A stretch of DNA of 45,788 nucleotides from Flavobacteriaceae bacterium (GTDB lineage Bacteria > Bacteroidota > Bacteroidia > UKL13-3). The notes beneath the pieces are model-generated. The model was not told the origin of the DNA, did not search any database, and saw nothing but the letters and a program-made list of their open reading frames with translations. Shown here in pieces: positions 25,976-34,666 of the stretch (position 1 is its first letter; the number at the start of each line of letters is the position of its first letter). The position numbers and the translations under genes were made by a program. The stretch lies in the NCBI GenBank assembly GCA_009693575.1, contig SHWZ01000018.1, positions 1 through 45,788 on the forward strand, given 5' to 3'.

Positions 25976-27523
25976 ATGAGTTCAATGAAACAAAGCATGG
26001 ACATGAAAATGCTCCAGAAGCTGAGCCCGCAGCAGATACAGTTTATCAAGCTGTTGCAACTAAACACCCTTGACATGGAGCAGCGGGTGGATGAGGAATT
26101 GCTGGAAAACCCTGCTCTGGAAAAAAAAGATGAAGACGAGGACGAGGAAAGCCCAGAAAAGGAAATCGGAGAAGACGATATACAAGGCATAGAGGAAGAT
26201 CTAAAACTAAGCGGCAACGAGGAAGAGGTAATTCCAAAAAGCGAAGACGAAGAACCTTTGGAAGTAGCTGAAGAATATGAGGAAGATGCACTATTTGACA
26301 TAGCCGATTACACGAGTGATGATGGAGACGAAGATGGTTATCATCTATACGAAGATGGCAACGGCCAAGAGGAACGGAAGGAAATGCCTATCGCCAGCAA
26401 TACTACATTTCATGATAGCTTGATTGAGCAATTTGAAGCCATAGCAAACGATGAACTTGACGAGAAAATGGGTACGCAAATTATTGGTAGCTTGGACGAA
26501 GATGGATACCTACGCCGCAACCTGGATGCCATTGCTAACGACCTTGCTTTTAGTGCCAGTGTGGATTGCACAGTTGAACAACTGGAACATACGCTGCATA
26601 AAATACAAAGTCTGGACCCTCCAGGGATAGCTGCACGCACTTTGCAAGAATGTCTGCTACTGCAACTGAAACGGTTGGAAAAAACTCGCGTAGGTGTGCT
26701 ACTTGCCCTTCGCATCATCAGCGATGAGCGATATATGGAAGCCTTCATAAAAAAACATTATGAAAAGCTGACCAAGGGATTGAAAATTGAGGAAGAACAA
26801 TTGAAGGAGGCCATAGCAATTATAGTAAAACTGAACCCCAAGCCTGGCGAAAATGATAGCAACAGCAAGAGCCAGTATGTTATTCCAGATTTCACACTGG
26901 TAAACGAAGAAGGCAGGTTGGAAGTGAGCTTGAATAGCCGTAATGTGCCGCCTCTAAGGGTGAGCCGCTCATACATTGATACTCTCAAAAATTACGACAA
27001 AAACCCCACGAGCAACAAGCAGGTAAAAGATACTGTAATGTTTATCAAGCAAAAATTGGATAGTGCAAAATGGTTTATTGATAGTATAAAACAACGCCAC
27101 AACACTTTGTTGATGACAATGAATGCGATAGCCCGGCATCAATACCAGTTTTTTCAGGATGGGGATGAGCGGACGCTGAAACCGATGATATTGAAAGACA
27201 TTGCCGACAAGATTGGTATGGACATTAGCACTGTGAGCAGAGTGGCCAATAGTAAGTATGTTGACACTGAATTTGGAATATTCGCTCTCAAATTTTTCTT
27301 TTCAGAAGGTGTCACCAACGACGAAGGCGAAGAAGTGAGCAACAAAGAAATAAAACGCATACTGCAAGATTGTATTGGAGTTGAAGACAAAAAGAACCCT
27401 TTTGCCGACGAACGCCTGATGAAAATATTGAAAGAAAAAGGCTACCCTATTGCCCGCCGTACCGTGGCCAAATACCGAGAACAGATAGGAATACCTGTGG
27501 CAAGGCTGCGGAGGGAATTGTAA
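25976..27523 (+). CDS. rpoN: RNA polymerase sigma-54 factor RpoN
   Basis: This is the alternative sigma factor that needs AAA+ activators and reads -24/-12 promoters. The 515-residue protein has the Gln- and Leu-rich Region I that contacts activators (KMLQKLSPQQIQFIKLLQLN, then ELLENPALE). A very acidic Region II follows (about residues 45-125). The core-binding domain contains DEDGYLRRNLDAIANDLAFS and IQSLDPPGIAARTLQECLLL. The DNA-binding domain includes KDIADKIGMDISTVSRVANS and the RpoN box ARRTVAKYR at residues 493-501. The ATG at 25976 follows the promoter box by 6 nt. Confidence 0.95.
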   Translation: MSSMKQSMDMKMLQKLSPQQIQFIKLLQLNTLDMEQRVDEELLENPALEKKDEDEDEESPEKEIGEDDIQGIEEDLKLSGNEEEVIPKSEDEEPLEVAEEYEEDALFDIADYTSDDGDEDGYHLYEDGNGQEERKEMPIASNTTFHDSLIEQFEAIANDELDEKMGTQIIGSLDEDGYLRRNLDAIANDLAFSASVDCTVEQLEHTLHKIQSLDPPGIAARTLQECLLLQLKRLEKTRVGVLLALRIISDERYMEAFIKKHYEKLTKGLKIEEEQLKEAIAIIVKLNPKPGENDSNSKSQYVIPDFTLVNEEGRLEVSLNSRNVPPLRVSRSYIDTLKNYDKNPTSNKQVKDTVMFIKQKLDSAKWFIDSIKQRHNTLLMTMNAIARHQYQFFQDGDERTLKPMILKDIADKIGMDISTVSRVANSKYVDTEFGIFALKFFFSEGVTNDEGEEVSNKEIKRILQDCIGVEDKKNPFADERLMKILKEKGYPIARRTVAKYREQIGIPVARLRREL

Positions 27524-27622
27524 TCTAATTTGTTAATACGGTAATGTGCTTATTCGGTAATGTAGAACTCTAATTTTCGTAAAAAAATCCTAATTCGTAC
27601 ATCCCAATTCCTAATTCAAAAA

Positions 27623-28138
27623 ATGACCCCCTCACCTATTCTCCTCAACCTCATCTCAAAACTTGCTGACCGCAAGATGGCTATCGGCTATAGGCTACTG
27701 CAATTTATCAGTATAGAAACTATTGCCGATGAGCAGGAAATATATCAGAAGAACTTTGCTGGGTTCGACCTAGCTAATACAAAGGAAGGATTTTGGCAAA
27801 AACAATGGCTGGTGTTTGCCAGCGACGAACTGGGTTCGCCTGTATTTGTAGACACAGAAGACAAGATGTTGCCCGTGTTCACTGCCACACTAGAAGACGA
27901 TGGATGGATGATATACAAAGTAGCCAACCGAGTAGAAGATTATTTCCGATTTGTTGAAATAATATCGAAAGTGGCCGAAGACCGCGAAAACCCGGATATG
28001 CTTTCGCAAAACCCGATACCCGAAGTGGTGAGCGAAGCCATTATGACCGAAATAGAAAAATTCACCACCAATTGTGAAGTGTGGTATTGGGAACTATTCC
28101 TAGAGAACTACCAGGTGGAGCGAAAGTTTGATTTGTGA
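27623..28138 (+). CDS. SUKH (SMI1/KNR4)-like protein
   Basis: This 171-residue cytoplasmic protein has no leader. The central pattern QWLVFASDELGSPVFVDTED, followed by LPVFTATLEDDGWMIYKVAN and RVEDYFRFVEII, fits the strand order of SUKH domains: a strand ending in D.. G.P.F.D, then a second strand and a helix. SUKH proteins are often immunity proteins of toxin systems, but many are housekeeping or unknown. No toxin lies beside this gene. The call is from pattern only and the function is open. It follows rpoN by 99 bp, with a repetitive AT-rich spacer between. Confidence 0.5.
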   Translation: MTPSPILLNLISKLADRKMAIGYRLLQFISIETIADEQEIYQKNFAGFDLANTKEGFWQKQWLVFASDELGSPVFVDTEDKMLPVFTATLEDDGWMIYKVANRVEDYFRFVEIISKVAEDRENPDMLSQNPIPEVVSEAIMTEIEKFTTNCEVWYWELFLENYQVERKFDL

Positions 28139-28209
28139 AGTCAGTAGGCAGTTGGCAATAGGACAGTTGGCCGTATTAAATCGCTAACGAAAATACCAAT
28201 CATGTATTA

Positions 28210-28341
28210 TCATTCAACAACTAATTTTTCTGTCCATAATTTTTCACTATCACTTACTGTAATAAAATAAATTCCTGATTTTATTTCGCCTCTGTCAATT
28301 GCAAAATGTTGACCTGACAACAGGTAACCGATAACTACCAA
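28210..28341 (-). pseudogene. Orphan T9SS type A sorting-domain fragment
   Basis: Directly after the fabI stop, on the same strand, 43 codons read GYLLSGQHFAIDRGEIKSG, then IYFITVSDSEKLW and TEKLVVE to a stop (TGA at 28212-28210). This is the C-terminal half of a Por_Secre_tail domain: a residue run ending in SGIYFITV, a turn, and the final EKLVVE. There is no start codon, no leader and no upstream body, so it is the remnant of a lost secreted-protein gene. The reading frame is fully open, unlike the remnant at 21600. Confidence 0.72.
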
Positions 28342-28342
28342 C

Positions 28343-29158
28343 TCACATCCCTTTTGTCATCTGCTCCACCACATCTTGGCTGATGCCCATGAAGGAGAAT
28401 CCACCATCATGGAAGAGGTTCTGCATGGTCACCTTGCGGGTGTAGTCGCTGAATAGCATTACACAATAGTCGGCACATTCGTCGGCATTGGCATTGCCCA
28501 GCGGGCTCATCTTGTCGGCATAGTCGTAGAAGGCATCAAAGCCTTTCACACCGCTACCGGCAGTCGTTTTGGTTGGGCTTTGGCTGATAGTGTTTACTCG
28601 TACTCCTTTTGCTTTTCCAAAATGATAACCAAAACTACGGGTGATGCTCTCCAGCATTGATTTCGCATCGGCCATCTCACTATAATCAGGGAATACACGC
28701 TGCGAAGCGATATAACTCAAGGCCAACATGCTGCCTCCTTCGTTCACCGCATCAGCTTTGTAGCAGGTTTGCAATAGACGATGCCAGCTCATGGCGGATA
28801 TATCCAAGGTTTTGTGCATGTGGTCATAGTCAAGGTCGGTGTAGTGGCGACCCTTGCGAATGTTGAGCGACATACCAATGCTGTGCAGTACAAAATCGAG
28901 CTTGCCGCCTAACACTTCCTGCGACTCCTGCACCAGTCTGTCCATGTCTGCCTGCTGGGTCACATCGCAGCCAATTACCTTGCTGCCTGTGGCCTCGGCC
29001 AGTTGATTGATGGTACCCAACCTCAAGGCAATGGGTGCATTGGTTAAAGTAAAAGTAGCACCCTGAGCATGGCAGCGTTCGGCTACTTTCCAAGCTATAC
29101 TTTTGGGGTCTAAAGCCCCTGAAATGATTCCGTGTTTTCCTTTAAGGAGGTTGTGCAT
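28343..29158 (-). CDS. fabI: Enoyl-[acyl-carrier-protein] reductase FabI
   Basis: FabI reduces the trans-2 double bond in the last step of each fatty-acid elongation cycle. It is the target of triclosan-type inhibitors. The 271-residue NAD-dependent enzyme shows GKHGIISGALDPKSIAWKVA at the nucleotide-binding N-terminus. Active-site residues are Tyr149 in LALSYIASQ and Tyr159/Lys166 in the YSEMADAK motif (Tyr-x6-Lys as in FabI). The C-terminal VTMQNLFHDGGFSFMG is typical. Its promoter box lies about 97 nt upstream. Confidence 0.96.
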   Translation of the reverse strand: MHNLLKGKHGIISGALDPKSIAWKVAERCHAQGATFTLTNAPIALRLGTINQLAEATGSKVIGCDVTQQADMDRLVQESQEVLGGKLDFVLHSIGMSLNIRKGRHYTDLDYDHMHKTLDISAMSWHRLLQTCYKADAVNEGGSMLALSYIASQRVFPDYSEMADAKSMLESITRSFGYHFGKAKGVRVNTISQSPTKTTAGSGVKGFDAFYDYADKMSPLGNANADECADYCVMLFSDYTRKVTMQNLFHDGGFSFMGISQDVVEQMTKGM

Positions 29159-29254
29159 GTTACTGTTTAATAATTGGGTAAATCGAGCAAATTGAGTCGG
29201 GCTTCCTTATTCACTCACTTTAATTAATTCACTTAAGTTTACTTATTGAAACAG

Positions 29255-29262
29255 CAAAAGTA
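29255..29262 (-). promoter_or_regulatory. -7 promoter box TACTTTTG of fabI
   Basis: On the minus strand an exact TAnnTTTG match 96 bp before the fabI ATG, which implies a leader of about 90 nt. No -33 element stands out. A leader this long is unlike the other genes here and could hold a regulatory site, but I see no fold in it. Confidence 0.4.
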
Positions 29263-29380
29263 AGAAGGAAGCAACGAATCATTTTAAACTAGAAACTCAG
29301 TCGAAAAAAGCTATTTTGGGAATGAAATGATAAGTTTCCAAAAAGTAAGGAACTAACGTCCAGATTGAAATGGTATTGTC

Positions 29381-29644
29381 CTAGGTACTTCCACTCATGG
29401 AGTGGATGAGCCATCCAGCTAATATCACTTCGTAAAAACCTACTACACAAATTACACAAACAGTTTCCTTTGAAAATCCATATTTGATAAGAAACAACAT
29501 GCCAAATACCACCACAATATAGGATACATATTTGGTGATGGCCAGCTTGCTGTTTGCCCCCTTATTCTTGCGAATAATGCATATCAAACCTATACCGCCC
29601 AGTAGGAAGTAGAATGAAAGTAAATAAAGTAATTTCTCAAACAT
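29381..29644 (-). CDS. Small three-helix membrane protein
   Basis: This 87-residue hydrophobic protein starts at the ATG at 29644 (the frame extends to 29671 but with no leader). Three helices are visible: LLYLLSFYFLLGGIGLICII, a middle one around KYVSYIVVVFGMLFLI, and VCVICVVGFYEVILAGWLI. Short positive loops (RKNKG, KYG) separate them. A TAATATTG near-match to the -7 box lies about 14 bp before the ATG. I do not recognise a family, and the gene could be spurious, but the helix pattern and upstream box favour a real one. Confidence 0.5.
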   Translation of the reverse strand: MFEKLLYLLSFYFLLGGIGLICIIRKNKGANSKLAITKYVSYIVVVFGMLFLIKYGFSKETVCVICVVGFYEVILAGWLIHSMSGST

Positions 29645-29889
29645 GAATTTGAACCGCAATATTAGGAGCATTCTGAAAGCTTAAAAAAAAGCTCAGAAGA
29701 AGGGACCTTGCCTTTCATTCAATGCCAATAAGCTAATATCAGTTGTTGCCATTGAGTAGTTGGTTTTCAATTTCAAATTTGGCAACATAGCAGCAGATGA
29801 GATGTCCTTCAGAAGCATGTACAACTTATAGACCAATTGTAAATCACCACTTCATCAAAAAACACAACAACCATACATGAGTTCAGGCC

Positions 29890-29897
29890 TAAAATTG
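29890..29897 (+). promoter_or_regulatory. -7-like box TAAAATTG before the prolyl oligopeptidase
   Basis: It differs from TAnnTTTG by one base (ATTG for TTTG) and ends 4 nt before the ATG at 29902. The same variant appears before porP (TATTATTG) and before the small membrane protein at 29644 (TAATATTG). Confidence 0.35.
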
Positions 29898-29901
29898 TGG
29901 G

Positions 29902-32028
29902 ATGAACAAAATCCGTTTACAATCTGCCTTATTGTGTGCTGCTACCTTTGCAGCATCTATGCTGGCCGATGCACAAATCATTTACCCCAAAACAAAAAAG
30001 GGAACGCAAACAGACAACTACCATGGCACCACTGTGGCCGACCCTTACCGTTGGCTGGAAGACGACACCGCTGCCACCACCAAGGCTTGGGTGAAGCAGC
30101 AGAATGCCATCACCCAGAAATACATGGATCAAATTCCTTACAGGGCTAGCATAAAAAAACGCATCACCGAGCTGAACAATTTTGCCAAATACAGTCAGCC
30201 AATGCGAGCAGGGGCTTATTATCTTTTCTACAAAAATGATGGCCTTCAAAATCAGGCGGTGATATATCGCCAAAACGGGATTGATGGGGAGCCAACAGTG
30301 TTTCTAGACCCAAATACCTATAGCAAAGAGGGTACTGTGAGCCTGAGCCTTCTTGGATTCAGTAAGAACGACCGCTTTGTAGCCTACGGTGTGCAGAGGG
30401 CTGGCAGTGATTGGCAAGAGATTCATATAAAAGAAATACACTCAGGACAGGAACTGACTGACAAACTGGAGTGGGTTAAATTCAGCGGGGCTGCATGGTG
30501 GGGAAATGGTTTTTTCTACAGCCGCTATGATAAGCCTGAGAAAGGTATGGAATTCAGCAGCAAAAACGAGTACCACAAAGTATATTACCACACGTTGAAC
30601 ACCAGTCAAGATCAAGATTCTTTAGTATACGAAGACAAGAACAACCCCATGCAATACTATGGTGCCGAAGTGACCGAAGACGACCGCTTCATTATTCTGA
30701 ATGTGTCGCAGGGGACCTACGGTAATGAGCTTTGGTACAAGGATACCAAAAAAGAAGAAGTTGGCTTCAAACCGCTTTTCGACAACAGCAACTTTGCCAA
30801 CGAATATAATGTGATTGACAATACTAGCGACAAACTATTGGTACTTACTAATCTGGAAGCTGCTAACCGTAGAGTTGTTTTGGTAGACCCTGAAAACCAT
30901 AGCCCTGCTAACTGGAAAACGGTAGTACCTACCCAAAAAGAACTACTGGAAGGGGCCGTGTCTGGTGGTGGTAAATTATATGTGAACTACTTGCGTGATT
31001 GCAGTAGCCGAATCTACCAGTACAGTTTTGACGGCATGATGGAACGCGAAATCCGCCTGCCTGGAAACGGTACTGCTGGTGGCTTTGGTGGCAAAAAGGA
31101 AGACAAGGATTTGTTTTACACCTATACCTCTTTCAACTACCCCTCCGTCATTTTTAAGTATACTATCGAGAGTGGAGAGAGCAAAATATTCCGCAAGCCC
31201 GACCTAAAGTTTGACCCCGAAGCATTTGAGGTGAAGCAGGAATTTTATACCGGCAAGGACGGAACGAAAGTGCCCATGTTTATTGTACACAAAAAGGGCT
31301 TGGCCATGAGTGGTAAAAACCCAACCCTTCTCTATGGTTACGGGGGGTTCAATATCAACCTTTCGCCTTCGTTCAGTGCCAGCCGTATCATGTTCATGGA
31401 GCAAGGTGGGGTGCTGGCTGTGGCCAACCTGCGTGGTGGCGGCGAATACGGCGAAGACTGGCATAGTGCAGGCATGAAACTGAAAAAGCAAAATGTGTTC
31501 AACGATTTCATTTCAGCAGCCGAATACCTGATAGCGAAGAAGTATACTTCAAAAGATTATTTAGCCATTCAGGGAGGCAGCAATGGCGGCCTGCTAGTGG
31601 GTGCTTGCATGGCCCAAAGGCCAGAACTTTTCAAAGTGGCTTTGCCAGCCGTGGGGGTAATGGATATGTTGCGTTACCACAAATTCACTGTAGGATGGGG
31701 TTGGGTGGTGGAGTACGGGAGCAGCGACAGTGCCAACCATTTCAAAAACTTATACAAATATTCGCCGCTTCACAACTTAAAAGCTGGGGTGAACTACCCT
31801 GCTACATTAGTGACAACAGCTGACCACGACGACCGTGTGGTGCCCGCACATAGCTTCAAGTTCATTAGTACCTTGCAAGAAAAACATAAAGGCCCCAACC
31901 CAGTGATGATACGCATAGAAACCAACGCAGGCCACGGAGCTGGTAAGCCTATCAGTAAGCAGATAGAAGAAACTGCCGACATCTATAGTTTCCTTTTCTG
32001 GAACATGGATGTGACTACAAAATTTTGA
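29902..32028 (+). CDS. Prolyl oligopeptidase family serine peptidase (S9A), exported
   Basis: A 708-residue S9A peptidase that cleaves after proline in short peptides. It has a signal peptide (LLCAATFAASMLADAQ), so it acts in the periplasm or outside. The N-terminal DNYHGTTVADPYRWLEDDTA is the family opening. Residues about 75-420 form the seven-bladed propeller that filters substrates by size. The alpha/beta-hydrolase domain carries the catalytic triad: Ser560 in GGSNGGLL, Asp644 in DHDDRVVP and His678 in NAGHGAGK. The length and residues are complete. It stands alone as a transcript, ending near the repeat and terminator at 32078-32308. Confidence 0.94.
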   Translation: MNKIRLQSALLCAATFAASMLADAQIIYPKTKKGTQTDNYHGTTVADPYRWLEDDTAATTKAWVKQQNAITQKYMDQIPYRASIKKRITELNNFAKYSQPMRAGAYYLFYKNDGLQNQAVIYRQNGIDGEPTVFLDPNTYSKEGTVSLSLLGFSKNDRFVAYGVQRAGSDWQEIHIKEIHSGQELTDKLEWVKFSGAAWWGNGFFYSRYDKPEKGMEFSSKNEYHKVYYHTLNTSQDQDSLVYEDKNNPMQYYGAEVTEDDRFIILNVSQGTYGNELWYKDTKKEEVGFKPLFDNSNFANEYNVIDNTSDKLLVLTNLEAANRRVVLVDPENHSPANWKTVVPTQKELLEGAVSGGGKLYVNYLRDCSSRIYQYSFDGMMEREIRLPGNGTAGGFGGKKEDKDLFYTYTSFNYPSVIFKYTIESGESKIFRKPDLKFDPEAFEVKQEFYTGKDGTKVPMFIVHKKGLAMSGKNPTLLYGYGGFNINLSPSFSASRIMFMEQGGVLAVANLRGGGEYGEDWHSAGMKLKKQNVFNDFISAAEYLIAKKYTSKDYLAIQGGSNGGLLVGACMAQRPELFKVALPAVGVMDMLRYHKFTVGWGWVVEYGSSDSANHFKNLYKYSPLHNLKAGVNYPATLVTTADHDDRVVPAHSFKFISTLQEKHKGPNPVMIRIETNAGHGAGKPISKQIEETADIYSFLFWNMDVTTKF

Positions 32029-32077
32029 TAACAACTTATCTAAATACCTGAGTTCGGGATATGCTAATGAACATATT

Positions 32078-32257
32078 GGATGGGGCTAAAGCCCCGAGTA
32101 ACTTGAACCTCCCTATCCCTGCCTTAAAGGGCAGGGCAATACACTTTCCGACAGATGATACCCATAGTTTTTATAGGCAACATGGTCGCTTTATCAATTG
32201 CCCCACCCTTCAAGGCGGGCTTCAAGTCTTTGTGTTTTATGGGCTTTAGCCTTATCC
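32078..32257. repeat. Symmetric element of two inverted double-palindrome units
   Basis: The element is bounded by inverted ends: GGATGGGGCTAAAGCCC (32078-32094) and, on the other strand, GGATAAGGCTAAAGCCC (32257-32241), 15 of 17 matching. Just inside lies a second pair: CCTGCCTTAAAGGGCAGGG (from 32118) against CCCGCCTTGAAGGGTGGGG on the minus strand (from about 32219), 4 differences in 22 when GCAA is included. Each unit thus holds two palindromes with ACTTGAA between them, and the two units face each other across about 59 bp. This is the layout of a REP doublet or a MITE. No transposase is present. An open frame of 62 codons crosses it and is not taken as a gene. Confidence 0.7.
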
Positions 32258-32269
32258 TTAACTCATGTT

Positions 32270-32308
32270 AAATAGAAAAGCCCATCAATACGATGGGCTT
32301 TTCTATTT
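32270..32308. terminator. Bidirectional intrinsic terminator between the S9A peptidase and rny
   Basis: A perfect 17-bp stem, AAATAGAAAAGCCCATC (32270-32286) against GATGGGCTTTTCTATTT (32292-32308), with a 5-nt loop AATAC. A/T runs flank both sides, so it can end the prolyl oligopeptidase transcript and the rny transcript coming the other way. Confidence 0.88.
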
Positions 32309-32371
32309 TATGTTAGTCTAGATCTTTCAACTAGTTAATCCAAAAGGCAATCGGAATCACCAACCAAAAAC

Positions 32372-33952
32372 TTACTTGGCAAAGGCCACGGACCTACGTT
32401 CGCGGATAACGGTCACTTTAATTTGTCCAGGATAGGTCATGTCGGTCATAATCTTTTGGCTGATATCAAATGAGAGCAAGTCGGCTTGAGCATCTGTTAC
32501 CTTTTCTGCTTCCACCATCACCCTCAGTTCGCGTCCTGCTTGTATGGCAAAGGCTTTCTCCACGCCTGGGTAGTTCATAGCTAGTATCTCCAAATCTTTC
32601 AGTCGTTGTATGTAGGATTCTGAGTCCTCACGACGAGCACCGGGACGGCTACCGCTTATGGCATCACAAGCCTGAATAATAGGCGACAGCATGGTCGTCA
32701 TTTCTATTTCATCGTGGTGGGCACCTATGGCATTGCACACCTCTGGGTGCTCTTTGTATTTTTCTGCTAGCTTCATTCCCAGCAATGCATGAGGAGTTTC
32801 AGGGTCGTCATCGGGAACTTTGCCAATATCATGCAGCAGGCCAGCACGTTTGGCCATCTTAGTATTTAGCCCCATTTCGGCGGCCATGGTAGCACACATG
32901 TTGGCCACTTCACGGCTATGTTGTAACAGATTTTGACCATAGCTGCTTCGGTAACGCATTCGTCCCACCATCCTGATTAACTCAGGATGCAGGCCATGAA
33001 TACCCATATCTATGGTGGTGCGTTCGCCAATTTCTACTATCTCCTGCTCTATCTGTTTCTTGGTTTTTTCCACCACTTCTTCAATTCGGGCAGGGTGAAT
33101 GCGTCCATCGGTCACCAGCTTGTGCATACTTATGCGGGCTATCTCCCTACGCACTGGGTCGAAGCAACTCATGATGATAGCTTCAGGCGTGTCGTCCACA
33201 ATAAACTCTACTCCTGTAGCCGCTTCCAAGGCACGGATGTTCCTACCTTCACGTCCAATAATGCGACCCTTTACCTCATCACTATCTATATGAAACACGG
33301 ACACTGAATTTTCAATAGCTTGCTCGGTGGCAGTGCGTTGTATGCTTTGCAGGATGATGCGTTTTGATTCTTTCACCGCTTGCATCTTGGCCTCGTCCAC
33401 TATCTCTTTCATTTGCCCCATTGCCTTGGTGCGGGCTTCTTCACGCATATTGTCCACTAGTTGAGTCTTAGCTTCCTCAGCAGTTAAGCCAGCTATCTTC
33501 TCTAGTTGAGCTAATTGATTATTCCGCATCTTTTCAGCCTCTTCTATCTTGGCATTGGCCTGTTCTATTCTTGAATTAACCACCTCCAGTTGGTCATTCA
33601 GCTTTTCCTTTATGGGGTCCAGCTCCTTCTCTTTCTTGGTCAGGTTGTCTATTTTTTGGGTGATGCTCTGCTCTCTCACCTTTATTTCTTGGTCACGCAG
33701 CTTGGCCTTATTTTCACCTTCGGCCATCTTATTTGTCCGCTCGTTCACCTCCTTTTCCTGTTCACTTTTCCATTTCAAGAAACGCTCTTTGGCCTCCAGT
33801 TCCCTGTTTTTTACTAATAATTCAGCCTCAGCTTCGGCTTGTTTCAGCACTTGCTGGCTTTTCGATTTCATTGCCGAGTTCATCAGCACCCATGTAAGGG
33901 CAGCACCGCCGGCCAGCCCGGAGATGAGTAATACAATTGATATAATTTGCAT
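32372..33952 (-). CDS. rny: Ribonuclease Y
   Basis: RNase Y is a membrane-anchored endoribonuclease that starts mRNA decay. From the ATG at 33952 the protein has 526 residues. An N-terminal helix ([20 protein letters not shown]) anchors it. A long coiled coil follows to about residue 200. Then comes a KH domain ([20 protein letters not shown]) and an HD domain with the metal-binding [10 protein letters not shown] and [12 protein letters not shown] three codons upstream (33961) is also in frame. It lies 59 bp after zapA, the usual neighbour in Bacteroidota. Confidence 0.96.
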   Translation of the reverse strand: MQIISIVLLISGLAGGAALTWVLMNSAMKSKSQQVLKQAEAEAELLVKNRELEAKERFLKWKSEQEKEVNERTNKMAEGENKAKLRDQEIKVREQSITQKIDNLTKKEKELDPIKEKLNDQLEVVNSRIEQANAKIEEAEKMRNNQLAQLEKIAGLTAEEAKTQLVDNMREEARTKAMGQMKEIVDEAKMQAVKESKRIILQSIQRTATEQAIENSVSVFHIDSDEVKGRIIGREGRNIRALEAATGVEFIVDDTPEAIIMSCFDPVRREIARISMHKLVTDGRIHPARIEEVVEKTKKQIEQEIVEIGERTTIDMGIHGLHPELIRMVGRMRYRSSYGQNLLQHSREVANMCATMAAEMGLNTKMAKRAGLLHDIGKVPDDDPETPHALLGMKLAEKYKEHPEVCNAIGAHHDEIEMTTMLSPIIQACDAISGSRPGARREDSESYIQRLKDLEILAMNYPGVEKAFAIQAGRELRVMVEAEKVTDAQADLLSFDISQKIMTDMTYPGQIKVTVIRERRSVAFAK

Positions 33953-34011
33953 TTGGTTCAACGTTTTTTATTGCGTCGAACAACCCAACTGCCAAAAGCA
34001 GTATCAGCCTA

Positions 34012-34287
34012 TTAGCTCAGCAATGAAGAAAGTTCCGAAAGGCTTTGGCGGGTTTCATCTTCCGCCAATGTATGCTGCTGCTTGTTTCGCAACAATTCGG
34101 CACCCAGTTCCACCGCACACATGGCCAGCACATCCTGCCTGTCGGCGGTAGGGTATGTGTTCAAATGTTTTGTTATGCGGTCGTTTATCATTTTGGCTGC
34201 CTTCCTTACGTGTTCTTCGTCCGTTGCTGCTACCCTCATCGGGTATAGCCTTTCCCCTATCTTTACTTTTACAGGGATTTCTGACAC
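34012..34287 (-). CDS. zapA: Cell division protein ZapA
   Basis: ZapA bundles FtsZ filaments at the division ring. The 91-residue protein has the FtsZ-binding head (EIPVKVKIGERLYPMRVAA, EEHVRKAAKMINDRI) followed by a C-terminal coiled coil (VLAMCAVELGAELLRNKQQH). The start is GTG at 34287. It is 16 bp behind the coiled-coil gene upstream and 59 bp ahead of rny. In many Bacteroidota a 6S RNA gene sits between zapA and rny, but the gap here is far too short for one. Confidence 0.92.
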   Translation of the reverse strand: MSEIPVKVKIGERLYPMRVAATDEEHVRKAAKMINDRITKHLNTYPTADRQDVLAMCAVELGAELLRNKQQHTLAEDETRQSLSELSSLLS

Positions 34288-34303
34288 TTTGTTTTTGGCC
34301 TGT

Positions 34304-34579
34304 TTAGTTGTTCAACAGGTCTATACTTTGATTAATTTGCCTGATGTATCCTCCAAGCTCTTTCTTCATTTTGCTTCGCTCTTCGGGTTTCAATGCAACT
34401 GCAATTTTAGCCCATTTCTCTCGTTTTTTCAAATTATCAAGCTCCATTTCTTGCCGAAGCCCGTCAACATTGAGTTTGCTTAATTGCTGTCGAAGCGTTT
34501 CATTTTCTTTTAAGAGGCTGTTTCGTTCCTCAACCAGTTTTGTGGCCTTGGTTTTCAGTTGTTGAATCTCTACTTTCAT
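34304..34579 (-). CDS. Small coiled-coil protein upstream of zapA (ZapB-like candidate)
   Basis: A 91-residue protein starting at the ATG at 34579; the frame is open to 34633, but the added residues overlap the terminator hairpin at 34592-34624. Residues 1-55 are an unbroken coiled coil (KVEIQQLKTKATKLVEERNS, then KENETLRQQL). A basic C-terminal part, including KKREKWAKIAVALKPEERSK, follows. A short coiled-coil gene just before zapA is common in Bacteroidota and suggests a division accessory role like ZapB, but sequence alone does not prove that. It lies in one run with zapA and rny. Confidence 0.72.
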   Translation of the reverse strand: MKVEIQQLKTKATKLVEERNSLLKENETLRQQLSKLNVDGLRQEMELDNLKKREKWAKIAVALKPEERSKMKKELGGYIRQINQSIDLLNN

Positions 34580-34591
34580 TGTTCTAGCAAA

Positions 34592-34624
34592 AGAAAAACC
34601 GACACACATTGGTATCGGTTTTCT
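34592..34624 (-). terminator. Intrinsic terminator after the giant T9SS protein gene
   Basis: AAAACCGA (34595-34602) pairs with TCGGTTTT (34615-34622), and the stem extends imperfectly by AG/CT. On the minus strand it is followed by TTTCTTTTG. It lies about 45 bp past the stop of the 34667 gene and before the coiled-coil gene. Confidence 0.7.
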
Positions 34625-34666
34625 AAATGTCATTCTATTTTTGTCATCCTGAGCTTTGTCTAAAGA

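Noticed and set aside
32061-32249. Open frame of 62 codons inside the palindromic element
   Set aside because: It lies wholly across the two inverted units, and its residues simply mirror the repeated palindromes. No leader, promoter box or domain supports a gene.
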